Shown here: in pieces, positions 52,446-60,862 of the stretch
How the letters are laid out: each line of letters begins with the position of its first letter
Numbering within the stretch: the stretch's first letter is position 1
Source: Mesostigma viride
Taxonomy: Eukaryota > Streptophyta > Mesostigmatophyceae > Mesostigmatales > Mesostigmataceae
Length of the DNA stretch: 64,000 nucleotides
Reading direction: 5' to 3'
Assembly: GCA_009746045.1 (NCBI GenBank)
Contig: RPFO01000102.1
Span: 2,530,534-2,594,533 of the forward strand
Made by a program: the position numbers and the translations under genes
Notes under the pieces: model-generated
The model's input: only the letters and a program-made list of their open reading frames with translations
Databases searched by the model: none
Told to the model about the DNA's origin: nothing

Positions 52446-54207
52446 AAAAAGGCCTCAATTGAGGCCTTTTCATAAATTGGGTGTTGCATGTAATTACAAT
52501 GAGCCAACAAACTTTATTCCAAATATGAGTGAAGGCCATGCATTATTATGATTGTTTTGGGGTTCCCAGCACTTAACATCAGTCATATAGCCCTAATACA
52601 TATTTAATTATGATTTAATAAAACAGGTTGTCGCTGCGACGGCACCATCAACACAACATGACAATAGACACAAGCGACCAAAAGGTGTCAGTACTCAGTT
52701 CCATCTGCATGTAACGTGTCTTTTGGACCTTACGACTGGTTCCCCCACGACATGGTAAGCATGGCATGACATGGCATGCTCCCCAAGGGACCCCTCACAC
52801 ACACTTGCACGGCCGGGGCTGTCGCGCAGCACTGCAGGCAGCAATAGCCTGCCATGGGTATTGCACGTAACCATGAGGAATCCAAAGCCTCTATTACAAA
52901 CACGCACAAGGATCATGCATTATAATGATAGGTGTGACCTTCCAAGCGCGTAGCTTCACTCACATAGCCCCAATATCTAGGTTGTTACGGTATATTATGA
53001 CAGGGGTTTGCTGCCGCGGCAGCAGATGAACAGCACATGGCAAGATATACAAGCATAACTGGACAACATTTGCACAGCCTACTAGACCTCTTAGCTTGAT
53101 TTCGGGCTTTGCAAGGGTTGCCTGAGACATGGCCAGCATGGCAGGAACTGCCATGCTTCTTATGGAAAGCAAACACGTCTATAAGGCGGGGGCCAGCCGC
53201 AGAGCACTGCACGAAGTACTGTAACCTGCCTTACGTCACATCGGCACTAGGCGCCGATAGGCAGCTAAAAACTGACGATATCACAAGCAAATCGATGCCA
53301 TTACCTTACTACCACCAGGACGCACTTACCTTTCACACCCCTCACACCCGGGATCACTAGGCACGCATATGCGCTGGCGCTGAACGTGGCTGCATTAGAA
53401 AAGCTGTTCAAGCTCGGCGTTTTCAAGTTGTCCGGAAGCGATGCAGCCCGCAAATCTGGCCGGACAGACGCTCCATGCGTCGTCCATTGACGTATGAAAG
53501 CGGCTGCAGCGGCCTCACCAGCGCTGTTCGCATAATGGCGCTCCCATAGCTGGGGGCGCGCGCGCGTTTATTGTCCGCATCCCAGTTTTTCCTAGCTAAA
53601 AACACCCCTTCCTCTACCTACGGATCCACGCCAAAAGGCTCGAAAATAGCCAGTGCCCCTTTAGTCACGGCTGCCCCAACATCCCCCCCCGCCGTTCCGC
53701 TAGTCTCTTCCCAGCATATCGAAGCACCGGCCTGCTGGCAGGCGCACTATCAACGCCAATTACGCCCCAGCTGAATTTCACTAACCTGGCATTCAGCACA
53801 CAAATAACGATCCCACGAATTTAGAAACTGACTTCTGACCCATTTAGCGATCGGGCTAGCTTCACGGATAAATTATCTACCCAACGAGCTCCTTACTGGT
53901 CGAAATGATGCACGAACGTGGCCATACGGTCTATTTTACTCGAGGCCGCCATGGTCGTGCATTCGTGAAAATTCGTCGTCCGGTTGCACGAAAGTGGCCA
54001 AAATAGGTACTTTTCCACCTCACATATCTTTCAGTAACCGTCGACCCCTGTCGACCCCAACGGGTCAGGACGCTCAGCACATATACCAGATTCGCGCCAC
54101 TGGGGCCGGACGACCCATAGGACCGGTCCTTCCCGCCAAAATTACCGTCCCCATGTGACCTTGGTGAAAAAGGCCTCAATTGAGCCAAAAGGCCTCAATT
54201 GAGGCCT
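52446..54207. repeat. palindrome-bounded segment with internal duplication
   Basis: AAAAGGCCTCAATTGAGGCC plus TTTT at 52447-52470 is a perfect 24-bp palindrome. The same core recurs at 54166-54184 and 54187-54207. Between them, about 52480-52840 and 52855-53230 are diverged copies of each other (shared cues ATGCATTAT.ATGAT, CATAGCCC.AATA, GACATGG, AGCACTGCA). No transposase is visible. Ends of a non-autonomous element are possible but no TSD is clear. Unrelated sequence from 53400 to 54160 has no recognised gene. Confidence 0.45.
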
Positions 54208-54255
54208 CTGGGTAAATGGACACTACGCAGATCGAGGGTAACAAAAGGTTTATAG

Positions 54256-54420
54256 GGAAAACACACACACACATACACTGACACATACACACACATACAC
54301 TGACACATACACACACATACACTGACACATACACACACATACACACACATACTACACACATATACACACATACACACACATACACACATACACACATACA
54401 CACACACACACACGAACAAC
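54256..54420 (+). repeat. CA-rich microsatellite with a 22-bp higher-order unit
   Basis: ACACACATACACTGACACAT units repeat three times (54262-54330) before the tract becomes simple CACACATA and CACACA runs, ending in AACAAC repeats. Confidence 0.9.
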
Positions 54421-54499
54421 AACAACAACAATTAACAACATGCAAAAACAAAACTAACAAAACTTTAAGAAGGAAAAGAGGGAACGCAAGTTACATGTA

Positions 54500-54703
54500 G
54501 GTAAAATAGTGCCGAAACCTTTTGCTGCCTGCATGAGGCAAATCGGGCCGGAACACTATTTTGCCCGGAAGAACCACTTCCGAGCACCCAATTTAATTTG
54601 GCCGAATTAAATGAGGTGCTCGGAAGTGGTTCTTCCGGGCAAAATAGTGTTCTGGCCCGATTTGCCTCAGGCGGCAAAATTAAGGTTCCGGCACTATTTA
54701 ACC
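54500..54703. mobile_element. foldback (MITE-like) element, 204 bp
   Basis: The left end GGTAAAATAGTGCCGAAACC and right end GGTTCCGGCACTATTTAACC are inverted copies. Inside, arms of about 70 bp (around GGCCGGAACACTATTTTGCC and CACTTCCGAGCACCC) are inverted around a short centre near 54600. The whole unit can fold into one long hairpin. Confidence 0.8.
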
Positions 54704-54794
54704 TGACTAAAACTTTGCCTCGTGGAGGGGAGACGAATAGACCCGGAGACAACCGCCTGGGCTGCTGGCACGCAAATGATATTGTGCCGGAACT

Positions 54795-54842
54795 GTCTCT
54801 GGCAGGTTTCGAACCCCTGACCTCCAAGGTGCACAGGTTTTA
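54795..54842 (-). other. tRNA T-arm-like sequence
   Basis: On the minus strand GGTCAGGGGTTCGAAACCTG contains a good B-box/T-loop (GGTTCGAAACC). No D-arm lies in range because the next element begins at 54847, so this is a fragment, perhaps of a SINE. Confidence 0.3.
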
Positions 54843-54846
54843 GTTA

Positions 54847-55354
54847 GGTTAAATAGTGCCGGAACAGTTAACGTTTTTAAAACGCAATGTATAAGGATAT
54901 GGTTGCAATGCAGCAATTGTGTCGGAATGTGGTTGGAACGGAGCTTTGTTAAATTGGATAATGTTACAGCACTCAGACACTTGAGGCTTAGACACGAGTT
55001 TGCCAAGTCAAGGCAAACAGGAATTAGGTGCTGAACCCCACATATGCCGTTGGCATATCAGTTTACGCACGACTTAGAAGAACAGCCGGCTCGCGCTCGC
55101 GCGCGACCGGGAAGTCGGAACGCCGGCCAAAACTTTTTTGATACTTGTCGGAATGAGCTCGTTCCGGTGCCGCTGGAATCGTAGAGATATGCCGAATCAG
55201 GATCACGCCAATGCGCTTGGCGTTAACTGGAAGCTTTTGCCGCCGGTGGCAAATCGGGCCGGAACACTATTTTGCCCGGAAGAACCACTTCCGAGCACCC
55301 AAGTTAATTCGGCGATTTGCCTCAGGCGGCAAAATGTTCCGGCACTATTTAACC
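54847..55354. mobile_element. 508-bp element with the same terminal inverted repeats
   Basis: Starts GGTTAAATAGTGCCGGAAC and ends GTTCCGGCACTATTTAACC, the termini of the 204-bp foldback. Inside it carries a shortened copy of the repeat at 56040-56820 (54866-55228) and a half copy of the foldback arm (55235-55340). This looks like a composite or captured-sequence version of the foldback family. Confidence 0.65.
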
Positions 55355-55429
55355 TAACTACGCATACACACATACACGAAGGAGCTAAAAGAAAAGTAAG
55401 AAGTATGGTTAAATTAAAATTAAATTGGG

Positions 55430-55740
55430 ACATATCTCCGCTGGGAGTACATGTAGCACATATCCCTGAGAAGGGGCATATGGCTTTTAATACATTCTGG
55501 GCTACTTCCTGCAACTGAAGGGTACCATGGGGTGTAAACTACACCTGCTCTGGGTGCACAATTTCACCTGCTAGAGCACCATGACCATGCATGATGTATC
55601 ATACCTACAGTATGTCATACCTACAGTACTGTAAAAGGCCTGCAAGATTATTATGGCTAGGCGATTGGTAGGGCATGGCGTCTCAGCAGATCGAGAGCAA
55701 CTCCCTGCACTAAAACTAATAACTAATTAAGCACATAGCT
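55430..55740 (-). repeat. family 2 LINE 3'-UTR repeat
   Basis: Matches 8380-8700 almost block for block (ATGTAGCACATATCCCTGAG, AAGGGGCATATGGCTTTTAA, TACATTCTGGGCTACTTCC). The tail lies at the left end (55415-55430). Confidence 0.7.
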
Positions 55741-55744
55741 CCGT

Positions 55745-56020
55745 GGGAAGCATTAAAAAAATTAATTAAATTGTAACATGACTCCGTTGGGAGATCATGT
55801 AGCTCATATTCCCTTGCTGGATGGATGGAGGTGGGCGAAGCCGCGAAACCGAATTTAATACTGCTAACTCTAAGCTATTAATCTAATCTAGAAAACCCTA
55901 CTTACTATTCTACTCAGCAAAGCGCCCCTTCCTCTTGGGGGGAGGGGGCTTGCCCACAGGGGCTGCCGTGTGAGCCTGGACAATCGTCTTCCACTTCTTC
56001 TTGTTCTGCATAGCAGTCCA
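55745..56020 (-). mobile_element. LINE 3' end: ORF2 C-terminus and family 2 3' UTR
   Basis: On the minus strand a frame ending at 55914 reads MQNKKKWKTIVQAHTAAPVG, then KPPPPKRKGRFAE and stop. It parallels KAKWAQVIEDNEPPPVGKRPR at the ORF2 end (48765-48830). Downstream come CCATCCATCCAGCAAGGG, the small hairpin CTCCCAACGGAG and an AATTTAATTAATT tail. This ties the family 2 repeats to an ORF2-bearing LINE. Confidence 0.65.
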
Positions 56021-56039
56021 AGCATGCAAGAGAGCTAGC

Positions 56040-56820
56040 TAGGGAGTGAATGCGATGTTCAAACGTAGCTGGGACCACTATAGGTCGATCGGCCAGCAGT
56101 TGCTGGGGGTAGGAGTTAACGTTCTTATGAAACGCAATGTGAAGGATATGGTTGCAATGCAGCAATGTGTGAATATGGTTGGAAACGGAGCTTTGTTTAA
56201 ATTGGATAATGTTACAGCGCTCACACACTTGAGGCTTGTACACGCGTTTGCCAAGTCAAGGCAACACACGTGAGGCGGGCTCGCAAGAGATGCCCAATTG
56301 GCACTGGCCTATTCTTTATATACTTGTGCACTGTGCTTGCTAGTCCTGAGCAGCCTAGGAGGCCTGCTCAGTAATAACACTCCCGGTACAGTATTCACTA
56401 CCTGTACAGCGCCCAGTTCCTATACAGTAGGTCTGCCATACAGGCACAGTGACCACAGAGCACAGTCCACAGTGACTATTGCATCTGCACCTAGAAGTCC
56501 AGGACTAAGCCTGCGGTACCAACAGACCACAGGTTAAGGTTCCTATTTCCTGCGTACGACGTATTAATCCAATACCGTCGTAGGTTCAGCACCTAATTCC
56601 TGTCAGCCCAGGAATTACTGTCGACCCCATATGTCGTCGGCAAATATTCACGTCCGACTTAGAAATGAAGAACAGCCGGCTCGCGCTCGCGCGCGACCGG
56701 GAAGTCGGAACGCCATAACTTTCTTGATACTTGTCGGAATGAACTCGTTCCGGTGCCGCTGGAATCGCAGAGATATGCCGAATCAGGATCACGCCAATGC
56801 GCTTGGCGTTAACTGTAGGT
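56040..56820 (+). repeat. dispersed repeat D, long copy
   Basis: Positions 56114-56270 and 56585-56816 match 54866-55020 and 55030-55228 inside the 508-bp element. A 75-residue frame (56046-56273) holds VKDMVAMQQCVNMVGNG and LRLVHAFAKSRQHT, possibly the C-terminus of a transposon protein I do not recognise. The block TCGCGCTCGCGCGCGACCGG (56684-56701) is conserved in both copies. Confidence 0.55.
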
Positions 56821-57059
56821 CATGGCATGTTTACCCATCTTTCTAGTAAGGAATGTCCTTGGGGCCAGCTAGGCCAGGTCAGGATATGCCGCCCTGGTTG
56901 GCCAAGCCGCTGGGGGCCGGCCAGACCGAGTCCGGCCGGTGTCGACCTGACCGGTACGAGCAAGATGTCCTATACTACGAATGCTATCCTACGCTGCCTA
57001 ACTATCTCGTCCGAAATGCGCGGCATACCGTGATACAAAGACTCTAACTTAGACCTATG
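56821..57059. other. short unassigned stretch
   Basis: No repeat or gene recognised. A dyad-like GGCCGGCCAGACC...GGCCGG lies near 56915-56940. Confidence 0.3.
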
Positions 57060-57202
57060 CCGGTGTGGAAAACCCTACGTTCAGGGCCAGTCGGAGCAGG
57101 CTGGTAACCGTGCCGTTCAGCCGTGTGGCCAGCGTGTCCGTGAGCGTCCATGCCTCGGCGCCATAATAGGTGAGCACCGGGAGGACCAGGACCTTGAAGA
57201 GC
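57060..57202 (-). pseudogene. LINE ORF2 fragment
   Basis: The minus-strand frame reads LFKVLVLPVLTYYGAEAWTL, then TDTLATRLNGTVTSLLRLAL, the same segment as 48350-48470 (LPVLTYGAETWTL, ARKLDGAVTSMLRS). Both ends are truncated. A family 2 3'-UTR repeat abuts at 57200. Confidence 0.7.
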
Positions 57203-57500
57203 ATATGTAACACATAGCCCTGATTATTAGGGGCATATATACGGGTTTTTTATACAGTCTAGCCATGGGCTATACCGAACCTGCAGGTGGAGGATGTAAA
57301 CTATCAGACACCTGCTCGGGGTGCACAATGTGCACCTGCACCGCCATGACAGTGATGACACGCCATGATCGAACTCCCTGCATGCATATGGGCATGCAAA
57401 GCGTGACTAAATAATGCTATGCATCAGCTCGTGTGGAGCCCATCATAGGCGCACATGTACACGGCTAAATAATGCTAATTCATCATCTGGTGTGGGGACC
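57200..57500 (-). repeat. family 2 LINE 3'-UTR repeat
   Basis: Shares GAGCATATGTAACACATAGC, CCTGCAGGTGGAGGATGTAA, CACCTGCTCGGGGTGCAC and CTCCCTGCATGCATATGGGC-like blocks with 46265-46600. There is no TTAA tail at the left end, so this copy is truncated there. Confidence 0.6.
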
Positions 57501-57512
57501 CTATTATATATG

Positions 57513-58948
57513 ACGTTTTTTTCTCCATGCACAGCTGAAAAAACCTGCGCCGAGGTGCGGCACCGCGGCCTACAGTAGTGCTTACTGTCTGCGACACGCC
57601 CGGGGCTGGCTGCATCTACCTGTCGGCCAATTGTGACCCGTGGGCTAGGCGAATTTGAATGCGGCTTTCCCGTTAGTTGTGGCTCCACCGCTCCAGTTTT
57701 CTAGGCTGACATGATGAAACGACGGGGGTTCCTGGATTGAGACACGTTTTTTTCTCCATGCACAGCTCAAAAAAACCTGCGCCGAGGTGCGGCACCGCGG
57801 CCTACAGTAGTGATTACTGTCTGCGACACGCCCGGGGCTGGCTGCATCTACCTGTCGGCCAATTGTGACCCGTGGGCTAGGCGAATTTGAATGCGGCTTT
57901 CCCGTTAGTTGTGGCTCCACCGCTCCAGTTTTCTAGGCTGACATGATGAAACGACGGGGGTTCCTGGGTTGAGACACGTTTTTTTCTCCATGCACAGCTC
58001 AAAAAAAACCTGCGCCGAGGTGCGGCACCGCGGCCTACAGTAGTGATTACTGTCTGCGACACGCCCGGGGCTGGCTGCATCTACCTGTCGGCCAATTGTG
58101 ACCCGTGGGCTAGGCGAATTTGAATGCGGCTTTCCCGTTAGTTGTGGCTCCACCGCTCCAGTTTTCTAGGCTGACATGATGAAACGACGGGGGTTCCTGG
58201 ATTGAGACACGTTTTTTTCTCCATGCACAGCTGAAAAAACCTGCGCCGAGGTGCGGCACCGCGGCCTACAGTAGTGATTACTGTCTGCGACACGCCCGGG
58301 GCTGGCTGCATCTACCTGTCGGCCAATTGTGACCCGTGGGCTAGGCGAATTTGAATGCGGCTTTCCCGTTAGTTGTGGCTCCACCGCTCCAGTTTTCTAG
58401 GCTGACATGATGAAACGACGGGGGTTCCTGGATTGAGACACGTTTTTTTCTCCATGCACAGCTCAAAAAAACCTGCGCCAAGGTGCGGCACCGCGGCCTA
58501 CAGTAGTGATTACTGTCTGCGACACGCCCGGGGCTGGCTGCATCTACCTGTCGGCCAATTGTGACCCGTGGGCTAGGCGAATTTGAATGCGGCTTTCCCG
58601 TTAGTTGTGGCTCCACCGCTCCAGTTTTCTAGGCTGACATGATGAAACGACGGGGGTTCCTGGATTGAGACACGTTTTTTTCTCCATGCACAGCTCAAAA
58701 AAACCTGCGCCGAGGTGCGGCACCGCGGCCTACAGTAGTGATTACTGTCTGCGACACGCCCGGGGCTGGCTGCATCTACCTGTCGGCCAATTGTGACCCG
58801 TGGGCTAGGCGAATTTGAATGCGGCTTTCCCGTTAGTTGTGGCTCCACCGCTCCAGTTTTCTAGGCTGACATGATGAAACGACGGGGGTTCCTGGATTGA
58901 GACACGTTTTTTTCTCCATGCACAGCTGAAAAAACCTGCGCCGAGGTG
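57513..58948 (+). repeat. 232-bp tandem satellite array, six units
   Basis: The anchor CTCCATGCACAGCT recurs seven times at a spacing of 231-233 bp. Units differ at a handful of sites (GCTGAAAAAACC versus GCTCAAAAAAACC; GGGTTGAG versus GGATTGAG; one GCCAAGG for GCCGAGG). Each unit has a T7-A7 dyad around the anchor. The recurring minus-strand open frame of about 70-90 codons is a by-product of the repeat: 232 is not a multiple of 3 and the frame breaks in each unit. Confidence 0.97.
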
Positions 58949-59061
58949 CCGCGGTGCCGCGGCCGCCCCGCGTTGGGGGGCTGCCGCCCCCCAAACCCCC
59001 CGCGTCCGCATCTCGCTCTCCCCCCCGCGCTTCCGGTTCCGTTGTTTTACGCACCTCCCCC

Positions 59062-59451
59062 ATGCCTCCTTCACGACGCCGCACCTCCCGGGCGCGGGAT
59101 GCGCTGCCTAGTGGCGCCCCTGCGCCGCGTCGGTCCTTACGCATCGCGGCGCACCTGCAGGAGATGGGCGACCTGGACGACGGCGGTCGTGGCGCCCCTG
59201 TGCCACTCTCGCTTGTGTGCGAGGTCTGCCACAGTGGTGAGGATGCCCCCCGTCTCCTTGTGTGTGATTCGTGCCAATGCGGCTGGCACACGCGCTGCTT
59301 GGTCCCGCCCCTCTTCCGGCTGCCTCGATCCCCCGGGTCCTTGGGCGTGCCCTCAGGCCGGGCCCACTTCGAATGTTCCGAAAAGTGTGACACTTTTCGT
59401 CGTTTTTTTAACTTCGTAACAAACTACTCTTTCCCGCCGGGCCGCGTGTGA
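59062..59451 (+). CDS. small PHD-finger protein, 129 residues
   Basis: The ATG at 59062 follows a C-rich stretch (CACCTCCCCC). The product has a basic N-terminus (PPSRRRTSRARD) and then a PHD-type zinc finger: CEVCHSGED, then LLVCDSCQCGWHTRCLVPPL, giving the C-x2-C ... C-x2-C ... H-x2-C pattern. The last pair is replaced or supplied by FECSEKC. PHD fingers of this pattern read histone H3 tails in chromatin proteins and also occur in some transposon proteins. The ORF sits between a satellite array and a 66-bp direct repeat that includes its own 3' end (59385-59515). That suggests a rearranged or truncated gene. It could also be one exon of a longer gene. Confidence 0.55.
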   Translation: MPPSRRRTSRARDALPSGAPAPRRSLRIAAHLQEMGDLDDGGRGAPVPLSLVCEVCHSGEDAPRLLVCDSCQCGWHTRCLVPPLFRLPRSPGSLGVPSGRAHFECSEKCDTFRRFFNFVTNYSFPPGRV

Positions 59452-59515
59452 CACTTTTTGTCGTTTTTTTAATTTCGTGACTAACTACTCTTTCCCGTCG
59501 GTCCGCGTGCGCTTT
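59385..59515 (+). repeat. 66-bp direct repeat, two copies
   Basis: GTGTGACACTTTT.GTCGTTTT and TTCGT.AC.AACTACTCTTT followed by CCGTCGG or CCGCCGGGCCGCGTG occur twice. The first copy overlaps the end of the PHD ORF. CGAAAAGTGT-G-ACACTTTTCG (59379-59399) is a near-perfect palindrome. Confidence 0.85.
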
Positions 59516-59793
59516 TTGATTGCCTGCAGGTGGCACGAAATTTTCGACCGGAGTGTTTCGGCATAACAAGTTTCTCGATACCCTGATGGATTGGTACAAT
59601 CCTAGTCGACTAGAGGACCATGTTGAGAAGAGTTAATCGACGAAGCTAGTAGTACTTTCAACCATCAAATGGTGGGTATACCCACCCCCATAATTTTATT
59701 GAATCGATGAATAATGCAAATTTACACATTTGACCAACGCAAAATGTTGCATGGAATTAATCATCGATTATATTTGCCAAATGGGACCGGCAT
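59516..59793. other. AT-rich spacer
   Basis: No coding signal. GTGGGTATACCCACC (59671-59685) is a short perfect dyad. Confidence 0.4.
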
Positions 59794-60266
59794 TCACTTT
59801 TCCTGGAGAAATGACCCCCATCCATCGATCTCAATGTCACGAAACTTGTACGCTCCCTTGTACAAGTCCCCCACGAAATTTGGAGGCTCGTTGGAAAATT
59901 GTTTGGGGGCCCATACGGCCCCACCTATTTCCGCCGCATTCAAGAACTCATGCTGGGCCTCAGCCCGGAGGCGCACAGCCGAGACATTGGGCGAAATTTC
60001 CGTGCCCTCATTCTGGAGGCATTGCACCACCCTGGCCTTACCCGGAACACGGGGGGCAGGCGCCAAATCTGAATCTGGGGGCATCAGGTCGATCATCCCG
60101 TTTCCGAACGCAATGACACCTGAACCCCAACCTCCAAACGGTCCCCGCAGGGAGCGTGGGAAGTCGTGGGGGGGGAGTCGATTTCAACATACATGTTGGC
60201 CGCATGCTCCTTTTTATCGACATGCACATATGTATGCTGCGAACCAAAAACATCGGCGCGCTCCAT
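59794..60266 (-). pseudogene. unknown protein of about 158 residues, one frameshift
   Basis: On the minus strand an ATG at 60266 starts a well-formed protein frame (MERADVFGSQHTYVHVDKKE, continuing through MYVEIDSP) that runs into an 8-C tract at 60175-60168. With one more C, the frame joins the downstream 59794 frame (FPRSLRGPFGGWGSGVIAFG, then NEGTEISPNVSAVRLRAEAQ, ending WGSFLQEK). The combined product looks compact and globular, with no membrane segment. I recognise no family. A homopolymer miscount is the simplest explanation of the break; a true inactivating indel is the alternative. Opposite-strand frames over it are shadows. Confidence 0.5.
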
Positions 60267-60862
60267 CGTAAAAGTGAGTTTGATGGCTAAGTTGCGAGTG
60301 AGAAAATTATTTCAGCAAAGCCCGGTCCGGACTGTCGTATGGGTGGCGCTGCGGAGCGTCCCCTCTATTCCTTGTGGTTGTAGGGGACAACCTTCCAATC
60401 ACAATTCGTAACTAGTCCGGTTACAAGCAAGGTACTTTGGCACTTCCGGAGCGAATTTGTGTTTTAAGACATCTACCAAAGAGGCCTTAGTACAGTAACA
60501 TTGTTGTGACATTCGAAATTAGTACGAACCAATTTGCAGACGGAAAGTCCTACACAGCAACTACTATATTTGAGTGACGACATGATTTTTAGGTCAAACC
60601 AAATTATAAATTTGTAATTCGAAATAATTATTGTACAAGTTAAATAAAATACTCGCCATTTCGACACGGAAATATACTAAAATTTGTCACTACCGAGGCT
60701 AACAATGTTCCCAGCCACTTGTCATCTAATGTAACATATGAAAAAACAAAAAAATGTTCTCCAAAAATATATAAACACGAATAAACACTGTCCCAACCGT
60801 AGGCGAATAAAGCCCAGGCTTAAAGATCCGTAGGGGTGGCGCTGCGGAGCGTCCCCGAAAGT
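60267..60862. other. AT-rich intergenic region bounded by a repeated hairpin
   Basis: GGGTGGCGCTGCGGAGCGTC plus CCC occurs at 60341-60363 and at 60834-60856, the second ending 6 nt past the stop of the transposase-like gene. Between them the DNA is strongly AT-rich with no coding signal. Confidence 0.5.

Noticed and set aside
54176-54460. Cys/Val-rich minus-strand ORFs with hydrophobic look
   Set aside because: Translation of a CA/TG microsatellite.
57443-58848. Recurring minus-strand 70-90 residue protein in each satellite unit
   Set aside because: The unit length of 231-233 bp breaks the frame every unit, and the frame has no domain and no start context. It follows from the tandem repeat.
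57513-58948. CRISPR-like array
   Set aside because: Units are 232 bp throughout with no short-repeat and unique-spacer pattern, and the genome is eukaryotic.
59714-60271. 185-residue plus-strand ORF
   Set aside because: The minus strand over the same DNA reads as a better protein in two frames joined at a homopolymer, so the plus frame is likely a shadow.
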